This document shows, piece by piece, positions 43,382 to 51,728 of a DNA stretch of 64,000 nt; position 1 is the first letter of the stretch, and the number at the start of each line of letters is the position of its first letter. This DNA comes from an uncultured Lachnospiraceae bacterium. GTDB taxonomy: Bacteria; Bacillota; Clostridia; Lachnospirales; Lachnospiraceae. Position numbers and translations under genes: made by a program. The stretch lies in the NCBI GenBank assembly GCA_900554205.1, contig USGM01000005.1, forward strand, positions 1 through 64,000, read 5' to 3'. Under the pieces are notes generated by a model. The model was not told where the DNA came from and searched no databases. It saw only the letters and a list, made by a program, of their open reading frames with translations.

Positions 43382-43915
43382 ATGGAGAATAAGTATCTGA
43401 TTGTTGTGGATATGCAGAAGGATTTTGTGACAGGGGCGCTGGGGAGCGCAGAGGCGCGGGCAATCGTTCCGGCAGTGGTGGAAAAGCTGGATTCGTTCGA
43501 CGGCACGATCCTGTTTACAAAGGATACCCACCACGCGGACTATTTGACGACGCAGGAGGGGAAGAACCTTCCAGTGGAACACTGTATCGAGGGGAGCGAA
43601 GGCTGGGAGCTGATCCCGGAATTGCAGCGCTTTGCGGATGCACGAGGCACCGGCTGTGTTTATAAGAAGGAAGCCTTCGGCAGTGTGGCACTGGCTGAGG
43701 CATTGCGAGCAGAGAATGAGAAGAAGCCGATCAGTTCTATCGAGTTGATCGGAGTCTGCACGGACATCTGTGTAGTATCGAACGCGCTGCTGATAAAGGC
43801 ATATCTGCCGGAGGTTCCGGTTCTGGTCAACGCTGCCTGCTGTGCCGGAGTTACACCCGAGAAGCACGAAGCGGCACTGGAAACCATGCGGAGCTGCCAG
43901 ATAACAGTGTACTAA
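43382..43915 (+). CDS. Nicotinamidase-like cysteine hydrolase (isochorismatase family)
   Basis: A 177-residue isochorismatase-fold hydrolase. The catalytic triad is visible as Asp10 (VVDMQKDF), Lys in YKKEAFG near residue 98, and Cys130 (GVCTDICVVSN). The neighbour 28-40 bases downstream is nicotinate phosphoribosyltransferase, so conversion of nicotinamide to nicotinate in NAD salvage is the obvious role. Start with AGAGGGAGGAAAAGC ribosome site. Confidence 0.88.
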   Translation: MENKYLIVVDMQKDFVTGALGSAEARAIVPAVVEKLDSFDGTILFTKDTHHADYLTTQEGKNLPVEHCIEGSEGWELIPELQRFADARGTGCVYKKEAFGSVALAEALRAENEKKPISSIELIGVCTDICVVSNALLIKAYLPEVPVLVNAACCAGVTPEKHEAALETMRSCQITVY

Positions 43916-43955
43916 AGAGGGACAGACAGATTTCAGGTGGGAGATGGAGGAAGGT

Positions 43956-45413
43956 ATGAGCCAGTTTGACAAGAGAAATATATCGATGATGATGGATCTG
44001 TACGAGATGACTATGGCGAACTGCTATTTTGCTGAACAGGATATGCAGACCAAGGTTGTGTTTGATGTCTTTTACCGCAAGAACCCCGATCAGGGCGGCT
44101 TTGCCATTTTTGCCGGTCTGGAACAGATCGTGGAGTACATTGAGAACCTGCATTTTGACGAGGAGGACATTGCCTATTTCGCGTCCTTGCATCTGTTTGA
44201 CGATGCTTTCCTCGAATATCTGAAAGGCTTTCGGTTCAGCGGCGATGTCTATGCGTTCCCGGAGGGGACGATCATGTATCCCAATGAGCCTGTGCTTACA
44301 GTTGTCGCACCGCTCATTGATGCGCAGCTGATCGAGACGGCTGTTCTTGCCCAGATCAACCATCAGAGCCTGATTGCGACGAAGACCCAGCGCATTGTGC
44401 GTGCGGCGGAGGGCAGGGCGGTGTCGGACTTCGGGGCGAGACGGGCTCACAATATGGACGCGGCAGTGTACGGAGCAAGGGCGGCTTACATCGGCGGGGC
44501 GGCGGGAACGGCGACCGTGCTGGCGGGGGAGCAGTTCGGCATCCCTGTCGGCGGAACTATGGCGCATAGCTATGTCATGTATTACAAGGATGAGCTGACC
44601 GCCTTCCGCAAATATGCCAGCATTTATCCGAATAATTGCATTCTGCTCGCGGACACCTATAATGTGCTGAAATCCGGTGTGCCGAATGCCATCCGGGTGT
44701 TTACCGAGATGAAGGAGCAGGGAATACCGCTCACCAGCTACGGGATAAGACTGGACAGCGGCGATCTGGCTTATCTGTCAAAGAAGGCAAGGAAAATGCT
44801 TGACAATGCAGGCTTCCCGGACGCAAAGATTGTTGTTTCCAACAGTCTGGATGAATTTACCATCACCTCGATTCTGGATCAGGGCGGATGCATCGACAGC
44901 TTTGGCGTGGGCGAGAGACTGATTACGGCGAAGTCTGATCCCGTGTTCGGTGCCGTGTACAAGATCGCCGCAGTGTATCATGAGGGCGTCTGTGAGCCGC
45001 GCATCAAGATTTCGGAGGCTGTCGAGAAGATTACCAACCCCGGACTGAAAGAGGTATATCGCGTCTATGATGAGGAGGGTCACGCGGTGGCAGACCTTCT
45101 TGCAACACACGACGAGACCATTTCGACAGACCGGCCGTTTTATTATGTCGATCCCGAGCAGCCGTGGAAGAAGCGCTGCTTTGAAAACTTTACGATAAAG
45201 AAGCTGCAGCAGCCTATCATCAGAGACGGAAAGCGGGTGCAGCCGACAGTCGGACTTGGGCACATACGCAGCTATGTCAGGGAGCAGCTGGAGAAGGAAA
45301 TCTGGCCGGAGGAGCAGCGTTTTGAGAACCCACACAGACATTATCTCGACATGACGCCGCAGTATTATGAGCTGAAAATGGGGCTGTTGGAAAGTCTGAA
45401 GGAAGAATTTTAA
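43956..45413 (+). CDS. pncB: Nicotinate phosphoribosyltransferase
   Basis: A 485-residue enzyme joining nicotinate and PRPP to nicotinate mononucleotide, with ATP hydrolysis. Characteristic segments: MDLYEMTMANCYF near the start, FGARRAHNMDAA near residue 166, GTMAHSYVM near 205 with the His, and RLDSGDLAYLSKKAR near 266 for the phosphoribose site. The second start (43956) is chosen over 43944 because ATGGAGGAAGGT places GGAGG five bases upstream. It forms a two-gene NAD salvage operon with the upstream nicotinamidase. Confidence 0.92.
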   Translation: MSQFDKRNISMMMDLYEMTMANCYFAEQDMQTKVVFDVFYRKNPDQGGFAIFAGLEQIVEYIENLHFDEEDIAYFASLHLFDDAFLEYLKGFRFSGDVYAFPEGTIMYPNEPVLTVVAPLIDAQLIETAVLAQINHQSLIATKTQRIVRAAEGRAVSDFGARRAHNMDAAVYGARAAYIGGAAGTATVLAGEQFGIPVGGTMAHSYVMYYKDELTAFRKYASIYPNNCILLADTYNVLKSGVPNAIRVFTEMKEQGIPLTSYGIRLDSGDLAYLSKKARKMLDNAGFPDAKIVVSNSLDEFTITSILDQGGCIDSFGVGERLITAKSDPVFGAVYKIAAVYHEGVCEPRIKISEAVEKITNPGLKEVYRVYDEEGHAVADLLATHDETISTDRPFYYVDPEQPWKKRCFENFTIKKLQQPIIRDGKRVQPTVGLGHIRSYVREQLEKEIWPEEQRFENPHRHYLDMTPQYYELKMGLLESLKEEF

Positions 45414-45422
45414 TAAAACCTA

Positions 45423-45451
45423 TTGACATACTAGGAAAACCGTTGTATGAT
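45423..45451 (+). promoter_or_regulatory. Consensus promoter of the Cys leader / sulfhydrylase operon
   Basis: TTGACA at 45423-45428, 17-base spacer, TATGAT at 45446-45451. Transcription begins shortly before the leader ORF. Confidence 0.8.
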
Positions 45452-45495
45452 GCATTCATCGGAACAAGAAATGAAAAGAAAGGGAGGCGGAAGCA

Positions 45496-45615
45496 ATGAA
45501 GAATTACGAGATCGGTTTTAACAACATTGTCATGTGGTGCTGTCGAATGTGTATCTCCCGGGCATGTAATATGGCCAGGTGCTTTGACGCGCATTGCCCC
45601 GCACCTGTAAGATAA
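45496..45615 (+). CDS. Cys-rich leader peptide, 39 residues
   Basis: ATG at 45496 with GGGAGGCGGAAGCA upstream, TAA at 45613-45615. The peptide begins MKNYEIGFNNIVMW and then carries six Cys at positions 15, 16, 19, 24, 29 and 34, with 19/24/29/34 exactly five residues apart, and two Arg-Ala/Met clusters between them. It sits between a consensus promoter and a terminator-like hairpin in front of an O-acetylhomoserine sulfhydrylase. The most likely role is a sensor of Cys-tRNA charging: ribosome stalling on Cys codons would shift the RNA to an antiterminated form. The alternative is a Cys-every-fifth ribosomally made peptide, but no maturation enzyme is adjacent. Confidence 0.7.
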   Translation: MKNYEIGFNNIVMWCCRMCISRACNMARCFDAHCPAPVR

Positions 45616-45649
45616 CGCTAGAGAAAAAGCGGTTTGATGATGCCATTTG

Positions 45650-45710
45650 TCCGGGAGCCTATGAAAATATGCACCCGGATTTTTTTGTGGAAAAATCCGG
45701 TCATGTGCAT
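45650..45710 (+). promoter_or_regulatory. Attenuator: terminator with competing antiterminator hairpin
   Basis: TCCGGG (45650-45655) and CCCGGA (45674-45679) form a hairpin followed by TTTTTTT, an intrinsic terminator. The 3' half of this stem can instead pair downstream: ATGCAC-CCGGATTTTT (45669-45684) with AAAAATCCGG (45691-45700) and GTGCAT (45705-45710). The two structures exclude each other. The choice would be set by ribosome position on the Cys-rich leader 35 bases upstream. Confidence 0.7.
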
Positions 45711-45782
45711 CCTGTACAACTGTTACTTGAAATTTATTAGTGTACAAAACCCATACATAAAAAAAGAAAAGAGGATAAAATT

Positions 45783-47072
45783 ATGAGCGAATATAGATTT
45801 GAGACACTTCAGTTACATGTAGGACAGGAGCAGCCGGATCCGGCAACCGATTCCAGAGCAGTGCCGATTTACCAGACGACATCTTACGTTTTCAAGAATT
45901 CCGCACATGCGGCAGCCCGTTTCGGACTGGCAGATGCCGGTAACATCTACGGACGTCTTACGAACTCCACGCAGGATGTATTTGAGAAGAGAATTGCAGC
46001 GCTGGAGGGCGGCGTTGCAGCGCTCGCACTGGCATCGGGCGCAGCGGCAATCACCTATGCGATTCAGGCACTGGCAGCTGACGGCGGACATATTGTGGCA
46101 CAGAAGACAATTTACGGCGGCAGCTACAACCTTCTGGAGCACACTCTTCCCCATTACGGAATTACGACAACCTTCATTGACGCACATAATCTTTCGGAGA
46201 TCGAGGCGGCGATCCGCGACAATACCCGCGCCATTTACTTAGAGACGCTCGGCAATCCGAACAGTGATATTCCCGATATAGACGCAGTTGCGGAAATCGC
46301 ACACAAGCACGAACTTCCGCTTGTGATCGACAATACCTTCGGCACACCCTATCTCATCCGTCCGATTGAGCACGGCGCAGACATCGTTGTTCATTCTGCT
46401 ACGAAGTTCATCGGAGGACACGGGACAACGCTGGGCGGCGTGATTGTGGATTCCGGCAAGTTCGACTGGAAGGCGGGTGGAAAATATCCGGCGATTGCAG
46501 AGCCGAACCCCAGCTACCATGGTGTCTCCTTCGCGGAGGCAGCTGGCCCCGCAGCTTTTGTAACCTACATCCGTGCGATCCTGCTGCGCGATACCGGCGC
46601 AACCATCTCTCCGTTCAACGCATTCCTGCTGCTTCAGGGTGTGGAGACGCTTTCACTCCGTCTCGACCGGCATGCGGAAAACACGAAGAAGGTCGTGGAG
46701 TATCTGGCGAAGCATCCGCTCGTAGAGCATGTAAATCATCCTTCCCTGCCCGATCATCCCGACCATGCGCTGTATGAGAAATATTTCCCGAACGGCGGCG
46801 CATCCATCTTCACCTTTGAAATCAAGGGCGGTCAGGCAGAGGCGCATAAATTTATCGACAACTTAAAGATTTTCTCCCTGCTTGCGAACGTTGCGGATGT
46901 AAAGAGTCTCGTAATCCATCCCGCGACAACGACGCATTCCCAGCTGAACGAGGAGGAGCTGCGTGAGCAGAACATCAAGCCCAACACGATCCGGCTCTCC
47001 ATCGGTACAGAGCACATTGATGACATCATCGCGGATCTGGAGGGCGGTTTCGCGGCTGTGGCTGAGGGATAA
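45783..47072 (+). CDS. metY: O-acetylhomoserine sulfhydrylase / aminocarboxypropyltransferase
   Basis: A 429-residue PLP enzyme of the Cys/Met metabolism family. The Schiff-base lysine is Lys208 in VVHSATKFIGGHG; the N-terminal FETLQLHVGQEQPDPATDSR motif and the length mark MetY/Cys4-type enzymes that take sulfide with O-acetylhomoserine (making homocysteine) and, in many bacteria, O-acetylserine (making cysteine). It is regulated by the Cys-rich leader peptide and attenuator. Ribosome site AAAAGAGGATAAAATT precedes ATG 45783. Confidence 0.93.
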   Translation: MSEYRFETLQLHVGQEQPDPATDSRAVPIYQTTSYVFKNSAHAAARFGLADAGNIYGRLTNSTQDVFEKRIAALEGGVAALALASGAAAITYAIQALAADGGHIVAQKTIYGGSYNLLEHTLPHYGITTTFIDAHNLSEIEAAIRDNTRAIYLETLGNPNSDIPDIDAVAEIAHKHELPLVIDNTFGTPYLIRPIEHGADIVVHSATKFIGGHGTTLGGVIVDSGKFDWKAGGKYPAIAEPNPSYHGVSFAEAAGPAAFVTYIRAILLRDTGATISPFNAFLLLQGVETLSLRLDRHAENTKKVVEYLAKHPLVEHVNHPSLPDHPDHALYEKYFPNGGASIFTFEIKGGQAEAHKFIDNLKIFSLLANVADVKSLVIHPATTTHSQLNEEELREQNIKPNTIRLSIGTEHIDDIIADLEGGFAAVAEG

Positions 47073-47106
47073 ATAGTATTTCGCGTTTGCAGAAATGGGG
47101 CTAAAA

Positions 47107-47625
47107 ATGTCAGGAAAAACGATTCGATATGCATTTGTCAGATCACTTCCGATTATGTGCAGCTATTTTTTCATCAGTCTGGCTTATGGCATCACAATGG
47201 CGGAGAACGGCTTTGCATGGTATTACTCGCTGCTTGCGAGCGTGACAGTCTACACCGGAGCTTTTCAGTTTGTGCTGATCACCTTTCTAAGCAGCGGGGC
47301 ATCCCTGCTGACGGTTGCCCTCACGGCACTCCTGATGAACAGCAGGCAGAGCTTTTACAGCGTGACCTTCCTCAAGGAGTTTAAGAGGATGGGGCGCATG
47401 AAGCTCTATATGATACATACGATGACAGATGAGACCTATGCGGTAAACTGTACGCTGGAGCTGCCGGAGAAGGAGAAGCAGGACACGATGTTTCTCGTGG
47501 CAATTCTCAGCAAGACCTACTGGGTCATCGGGTCGGTGCTGGGCGGAGACAGCTTCATGCTGCCTGCGCTTTTGATCACCTCGGGCATACTGATCTTTGC
47601 CGGACGTGAGGAGGTGGTCGCATGA
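47107..47625 (+). CDS. azlC: AzlC-family branched-chain amino acid exporter subunit, internally deleted
   Basis: About 172 residues against the usual 230-240. The N-terminal four helices are normal (RSLPIMCSYFFISLAYGITM, NSRQSFYSVTF), up to LSKTYWVIGSVLG. The frame then passes directly into GDSFMLPALLITSGILI, the last helix, so the FTGIDF and PALxGL segments, about 55 residues with two helices, are missing in frame at about 47541-47550. Function in export (valine/isoleucine, with AzlD) is therefore doubtful. It overlaps azlD by the ATGA of start and stop. Start 47107 with GGGG six bases upstream, or 47095. Confidence 0.8.
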   Translation: MSGKTIRYAFVRSLPIMCSYFFISLAYGITMAENGFAWYYSLLASVTVYTGAFQFVLITFLSSGASLLTVALTALLMNSRQSFYSVTFLKEFKRMGRMKLYMIHTMTDETYAVNCTLELPEKEKQDTMFLVAILSKTYWVIGSVLGGDSFMLPALLITSGILIFAGREEVVA

Positions 47626-47818
47626 GTGATAAAATGGCACTGGCGGCGATTCTGATTGCTACGGTATGTACCTTTTTGCTCCGGGCGCTGCCCTTCGTCG
47701 CTTTTGCCGGAGAACGCAAGCTGCCGTTGTCGCTGTCAGCTATAAATGGAGGCATAACACCCTGCTCAGCATTTTTCTGGGCACGGCAGCCTATATGCTC
47801 CTTCTCAGATTTCTGTAA
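47622..47818 (+). pseudogene. azlD: azlD remnant, internal deletion with frameshift
   Basis: The first 35 codons (LIATVCTFLLRALPFVAFAGE) match AzlD. Near 47725-47740 the sequence changes frame to WRHNTLLSIFLGTAAYMLLL, the AzlD C-terminus ending at TAA 47816-47818. About 35-40 residues between them are gone, including two of three helices. The exporter partner AzlC carries a similar deletion, so the pair is inactive. Confidence 0.75.
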
Positions 47819-47874
47819 ATTGAAAACAATATCTGTGGTTTTGTCTACTGCCATGCACCTTGTAGAATGCTATA

Positions 47875-48182
47875 ATGAACCTACAAATGAACGGTGCGCG
47901 AGGGCGGCGCAGAAATGGAGGCTACAATGCAGGCAATCGGGATTATTTGTTGGAGCTGGACACGCAGTGTCTGTTGCAGAATTTCAGTCTTGAGGCGTGG
48001 GCAAGGCTGTACCAGCTGACAGGCGAGGAGAAGTATCACACGCTGACAGAGCGCTACAGCAATCCGGGACTGTTCCGAAAGCTGCTGGCGGGTGCGCATA
48101 AGAAGTGGGGCACGAAGACGAGAGATTTCTGGTGCTGTCACGGAACGATGGTGCAGACTGCCGGAATGAAATATTATAATGA
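47875..48182 (+). pseudogene. GH127-type beta-L-arabinofuranosidase remnant
   Basis: The frame contains YLLELDTQCLLQNF then EAWARLYQLTGEEKYHTLTE, and later RDFWCCHGTMVQTAG, which resemble conserved parts of the GH127 family (LTGDEKYL.LAERY and FWCC.GT). Between and before them large pieces are absent, and the frame then runs into antisense AraC sequence at about 48183. So only scattered blocks of a ~600-residue enzyme remain. An extended -10 element TGCTATAAT at 47868-47876 is still present at its 5' end. Confidence 0.6.
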
Positions 48183-48694
48183 TCAGGCTTCCTTTATGCT
48201 GATCGCCGGATTGGACAGCAGCATCTGCGCAAGGGAAATCCGCTCCCGGTGGATGCACTCGGTCATGCTGATGCCGGTCTCCTTCTTGAAGAGGCTGGAG
48301 AGATAAGCACAGTTATAGCCGTATTTTGCAGCGATCTCCGAGGTTGTGAGCGCCGTGTGGCAGTTGGTGCGGATGTATTCCTTCACCGCGACGATCACGG
48401 GGGTCAGCGTGAGCGGTCTGCTCTCCCGGCGATCCAGAAAAGCGGAGGTCAGGTGGAAAAGCAGCAGGGAGGCAGTCTGCGGCAGCGCTTTTTCCGCAAC
48501 CGCCGTACCCTTGCGGTACCATTGCATCAGATCCCCGAAAAGCAGGGGGAAATCCGTGCTTCCCTTGCCGTATTCCGGGAAAGGACGTGGCAGTGGAGCG
48601 TGCGCCGTTGGTGCAGGAACCCGCCCGGGCTTACGAGATTGCCGCAGGAGTAAAAGGTTATGGGATTTTTAGTAAAGGTATACAGGTAGTCCAT
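48183..48694 (-). pseudogene. AraC-family regulator remnant, deleted at middle and 3' end
   Basis: On the minus strand the gene starts at 48694 (MDYLYTFTKNPITFYSCGN) with the sensor-domain N-terminus. It loses an internal segment near 48580, where the frame changes, then continues as GKGSTDFPLLFGDLMQWY into the first HTH (EIAAKYGYNCAYLSSLFKKE) and stops at SIKEA, before the second HTH. The remainder was replaced by the GH127 fragment. It cannot bind DNA normally. Confidence 0.7.
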
Positions 48695-48818
48695 GAGAGA
48701 TTTCCTCCGATCTGATTCCTTTATACCAGAGATTGGGGCGGGAATCAATATTTCTGTAGCCAAGGGTACGGAAAGTCATTATAATAGGGGCAGAATACAG
48801 ACAGAAATGGAGACGCAG

Positions 48819-49748
48819 ATGAAATATTACCTTGCTCCGATGGAGGGGCTGACGACATACAATTTCCGGCGGACATGGCATAAATACTATGGTGGAATGG
48901 ATCGGTATTTTACGCCGTTTTTAGCCAACCGGCATATGAACAGCAGGGAGCGGAATGATGTCCTGCCGGAGCATAATGTCGGGATGGAGGTCGTGCCGCA
49001 GATTCTCACGAACCGTGCGGATGAATTTCTGGAGCTGGCGGAACAGCTTGCCGGATACGGCTATAAATGTGTGAATCTGAATCTGGGATGTCCGTCCGGT
49101 ACGGTGGTCGCCAGAAACCGCGGGGCAGGCTTTCTGCGGATACCGGCGGAGCTGGAAACGTTTCTGGATGAAATCTTTGAAAAGTGTCCGCTCGGAATAT
49201 CCGTAAAGACCCGCATCGGTGTGGAGGATGTGGCGGAGTGGGAGACGCTTCTTGCGATTTATGAGAGATTTCCGATGGAGGAGCTGATTATCCATCCGCG
49301 CCTGCAAAGAGAAGGCTACGGCGGTACACCGCATCTCGAGACATTTGCGGAGGCACTGGACCGCCTTGCGTTCCCGCTGTGCTACAATGGGGATATTGTG
49401 TCCGATGCTGCGCTGAGAGAAATACGGACTGCGCTGCCCGGAACAGATACCGTGATGATCGGTCGTGGCATCCTGCAGAACCCGGGACTGCTGCAGGAGT
49501 TGAAAAGCGGGGAGGCACAGCCCATCAATTACGAAACGCTGCACGCCTTCCATGACGAACTGCTGGACGGCTATATAGAAATTATGTCCGGAGATACCAA
49601 CACCCTTTACAAGATGAAGGATCTCTGGACATTTCTGATCAGGAGCTTTCCGGATGGCGAGAAATCCCTGAAAAAGATCAGGAAGTCGAAGCATCTCACC
49701 GATTATCAGATTGCGGTCGGTGAGCTGTTCCGCACAGTTACCGGATAA
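48819..49748 (+). CDS. tRNA-dihydrouridine synthase (Dus family)
   Basis: A 309-residue FMN-dependent TIM-barrel enzyme that reduces uridine to dihydrouridine in tRNA. Key motifs: YLAPMEGLT at the N-terminus (FMN loop), NLNLGCPSGTV near residue 90 with the catalytic Cys, VKTRIG near 130, LIIHPRLQREGYGG near 155 and MIGRGILQNPGL near 215. All are intact. Start at 48819 (MKYYLAPMEG) has GGAG seven bases upstream. The 3' end overlaps the convergent flavin reductase by 11 bases. Confidence 0.9.
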   Translation: MKYYLAPMEGLTTYNFRRTWHKYYGGMDRYFTPFLANRHMNSRERNDVLPEHNVGMEVVPQILTNRADEFLELAEQLAGYGYKCVNLNLGCPSGTVVARNRGAGFLRIPAELETFLDEIFEKCPLGISVKTRIGVEDVAEWETLLAIYERFPMEELIIHPRLQREGYGGTPHLETFAEALDRLAFPLCYNGDIVSDAALREIRTALPGTDTVMIGRGILQNPGLLQELKSGEAQPINYETLHAFHDELLDGYIEIMSGDTNTLYKMKDLWTFLIRSFPDGEKSLKKIRKSKHLTDYQIAVGELFRTVTG

Positions 49749-50358
49749 AGTTGGTCGAAAAGCGCCGCTCTGTCTCCGGCAGGGAGATTCCGTTTTCCCT
49801 GCCGAGCTGGAAGCATTTCAGCATCCATGCCATATTTCTGGCAAGGTTGCGCATGGTCTGCATTCCCTCCTCGTCGAGCACCGCTTCGCCGGGAGTTCTT
49901 CCGTGGGCAATGTTCCAGTAGGTAGAGCCGACAACCGGCATCTGGCAGATGCCGAAGTATTTATTCAGGACATCGAAGGACGCGGTGGTTCCGCCACGCC
50001 GTGCGATGGCAACCGACGCCCCGGGCTTAAAGGCAAAGCTCCTGCCACTGCTGTAAAAGACTCTGTCAAGAAAGGAGAGGATGCGTCCGCTGGGATGAGC
50101 ATAATAGACCGGCGTGCCGAAGACGAAGCCGTCCGCTTCCTTTGCTTTTGCAACAAAGTCATTTACCGCATCATCCGTGAAGACGCAGCCATTTTCCGTA
50201 CACTGACCGCAGCCGAGACAGTCGCGGATGGGATTTCCGCCGAGCTGGAAGATTTCGTACTCGATCCCCTCCTTTTCCAGCTGCTTTCCAATTTCAAGCA
50301 ATGCGCAGTAGGTGTTTCCGTTTGCCTTAGCACTTCCATTCAACATTAAAACCTTCAT
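49738..50358 (-). CDS. NAD(P)H-dependent FMN reductase / flavodoxin-like oxidoreductase
   Basis: A 206-residue flavodoxin-fold protein. LNGSAKANGNTYCAL at residue ~6 is the FMN phosphate loop; CLGCGQCTENGCVF near residue 47 is the Cys-rich loop of the iron-sulfur flavoprotein-like reductases; GTPVYYAHPSG and ARRGGTTASFDVL complete the flavin site. Substrate is unknown. Start at 50358 with GGAAGGAGAATCACG upstream. Confidence 0.88.
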   Translation of the reverse strand: MKVLMLNGSAKANGNTYCALLEIGKQLEKEGIEYEIFQLGGNPIRDCLGCGQCTENGCVFTDDAVNDFVAKAKEADGFVFGTPVYYAHPSGRILSFLDRVFYSSGRSFAFKPGASVAIARRGGTTASFDVLNKYFGICQMPVVGSTYWNIAHGRTPGEAVLDEEGMQTMRNLARNMAWMLKCFQLGRENGISLPETERRFSTNFIR

Positions 50359-50795
50359 CGTGATTCTCCTTCCGTAGTTATCATCAACAGGCGATTGCAA
50401 AACAATAAATTGTCAGAGACAGTTGAGCAGAATGCACATGGCTACAAGCAGCGCACTCTGGAGCCGCCGACACTTGGTCTCCGTACTGTGGAGACCTATG
50501 TGCCGCTGCGAGCGGGGGGTAGCGCGAGCGTGCCTGCGGTGGCCTGTGCATTTTGTGCAACGTCACTTGCGGAAGTATGTGTTTCGCAATCGCCTGCACC
50601 ATACCTTTATTTTGCCCCGCGGGGCGTGTGATGTCAAGGAAATCTCCGATTGACAGAAGCCGGGAACGTGGTAGTATTGTGATACAACGAATGTTTAAAA
50701 GGACTGATGGCAAAGGAAAAAGAATTTTCAGCATAATGGAAACATGTCAGATAGCTGTCGTGTTTGCTCTGCTATGGTTGATTCATGGAGTTCAT
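50359..50795. other. 437-bp intergenic region with promoter-like element
   Basis: No gene is recognised. GGTCTCC...GGAGACC (about 50473-50495) is a short hairpin. TTGACA at about 50652-50657 is followed 16-17 bases later by TAGTAT, a possible promoter for the WYL regulator, whose transcript would then have a leader of more than 100 bases. Confidence 0.4.
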
Positions 50796-51704
50796 ATGAA
50801 GATAGACAGACTGATTGGGATTCTTGCGGTTCTCTTACAACAGGATATGGTGACTGCGCCGGAGCTGGCGGAGCGGTTTGAGGTTTCCAGACGGACGATC
50901 AACAGGGATATTGAAGATCTCTGCAAGGCGGGCATCCCCATTGCCACCATGCAGGGAGTGGGAGGCGGTATCCGCATCATGGAGGATTATAAGATTGACA
51001 GGACGCTGCTGACCTCCCGTGATATGCAGGTGATCCTTGCAGGGCTGCGAAGCCTTGACAGTGTGAGCGGGAACAGCTATTGTGCACAGCTCATGGAAAG
51101 GCTGCAGGCGGGTTCGTCGAACTTTGTCAGCGGAAAGGATTCTATTCTGATAGACCTGTCCTCGTGGTACAAGGATTCACTGGCACCAAAGATCGAACTG
51201 CTTCAGACAGCGATCGAGGAGAGACGGCTGGTCTGCTTTCGGTACTACGCGCCGGGCGGGGAGAGCACCCGCACAGTGGAGCCGTACTATCTGGTGTTCC
51301 GCTGGTCGAGCTGGTACCTCTGGGGCTGGTGTACGGAGAGGAAGGCGTTCCGCCTTTTCAAGCTGAACAGACTGGATTGCCTGACTGCGGCAGAGGAGCA
51401 TTTTCAGACAAGAGACGTTCCTTATCCCGATTTGCAGCACGAACAGATCTTTCCGGGAGGAATCGCGGTAAAAGCACTGATCGACCCTGCAATGAAGTGG
51501 AGACTGGTGGAGGAGTTCGGCCCGCACTGCTTCGAGGTGCAGCCGGACGGAAGACTGTTGTTTCAGGCCGACTATACGAATAAGGAAAACCTGATCAGCT
51601 GGATGCTGACCTTCGGCAGCGGTGCTGTGCTTCTGGAGCCGGAGGACATACGTGAGGAACTCCGAAAAATAGCGGAAGCGATGGCGGAGAGCTATCGCTC
51701 CTGA
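50796..51704 (+). CDS. WYL-domain transcriptional regulator (YafY type)
   Basis: A 302-residue regulator. Residues 1-60 form an HTH_11/DeoR-like winged helix (ELAERFEVSRRTINRDIEDL). The WYL domain lies near residues 140-205 (ERRLVCFRYYAPGG, EPYYLVFRWSSWYLWGWC), and a WCX-like C-terminal extension follows to ~300. WYL domains bind ligands or nucleic acid. It is followed 24 bases later by a GyrI-like protein and probably regulates it. The start at 50796 has TGGAG seven bases upstream; the longer upstream frame lacks similarity. Confidence 0.88.
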   Translation: MKIDRLIGILAVLLQQDMVTAPELAERFEVSRRTINRDIEDLCKAGIPIATMQGVGGGIRIMEDYKIDRTLLTSRDMQVILAGLRSLDSVSGNSYCAQLMERLQAGSSNFVSGKDSILIDLSSWYKDSLAPKIELLQTAIEERRLVCFRYYAPGGESTRTVEPYYLVFRWSSWYLWGWCTERKAFRLFKLNRLDCLTAAEEHFQTRDVPYPDLQHEQIFPGGIAVKALIDPAMKWRLVEEFGPHCFEVQPDGRLLFQADYTNKENLISWMLTFGSGAVLLEPEDIREELRKIAEAMAESYRS

Positions 51705-51728
51705 GACGACAGAACAGGAGGAATCAAC

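Noticed and set aside
49711..50349. 212-codon open frame on the + strand
   Set aside because: Shadow of the flavin reductase gene on the other strand.
50553..50795. 81-residue N-terminal extension of the WYL regulator
   Set aside because: The HTH begins at the ATG 50796, which has a ribosome site; the extension has no similarity.
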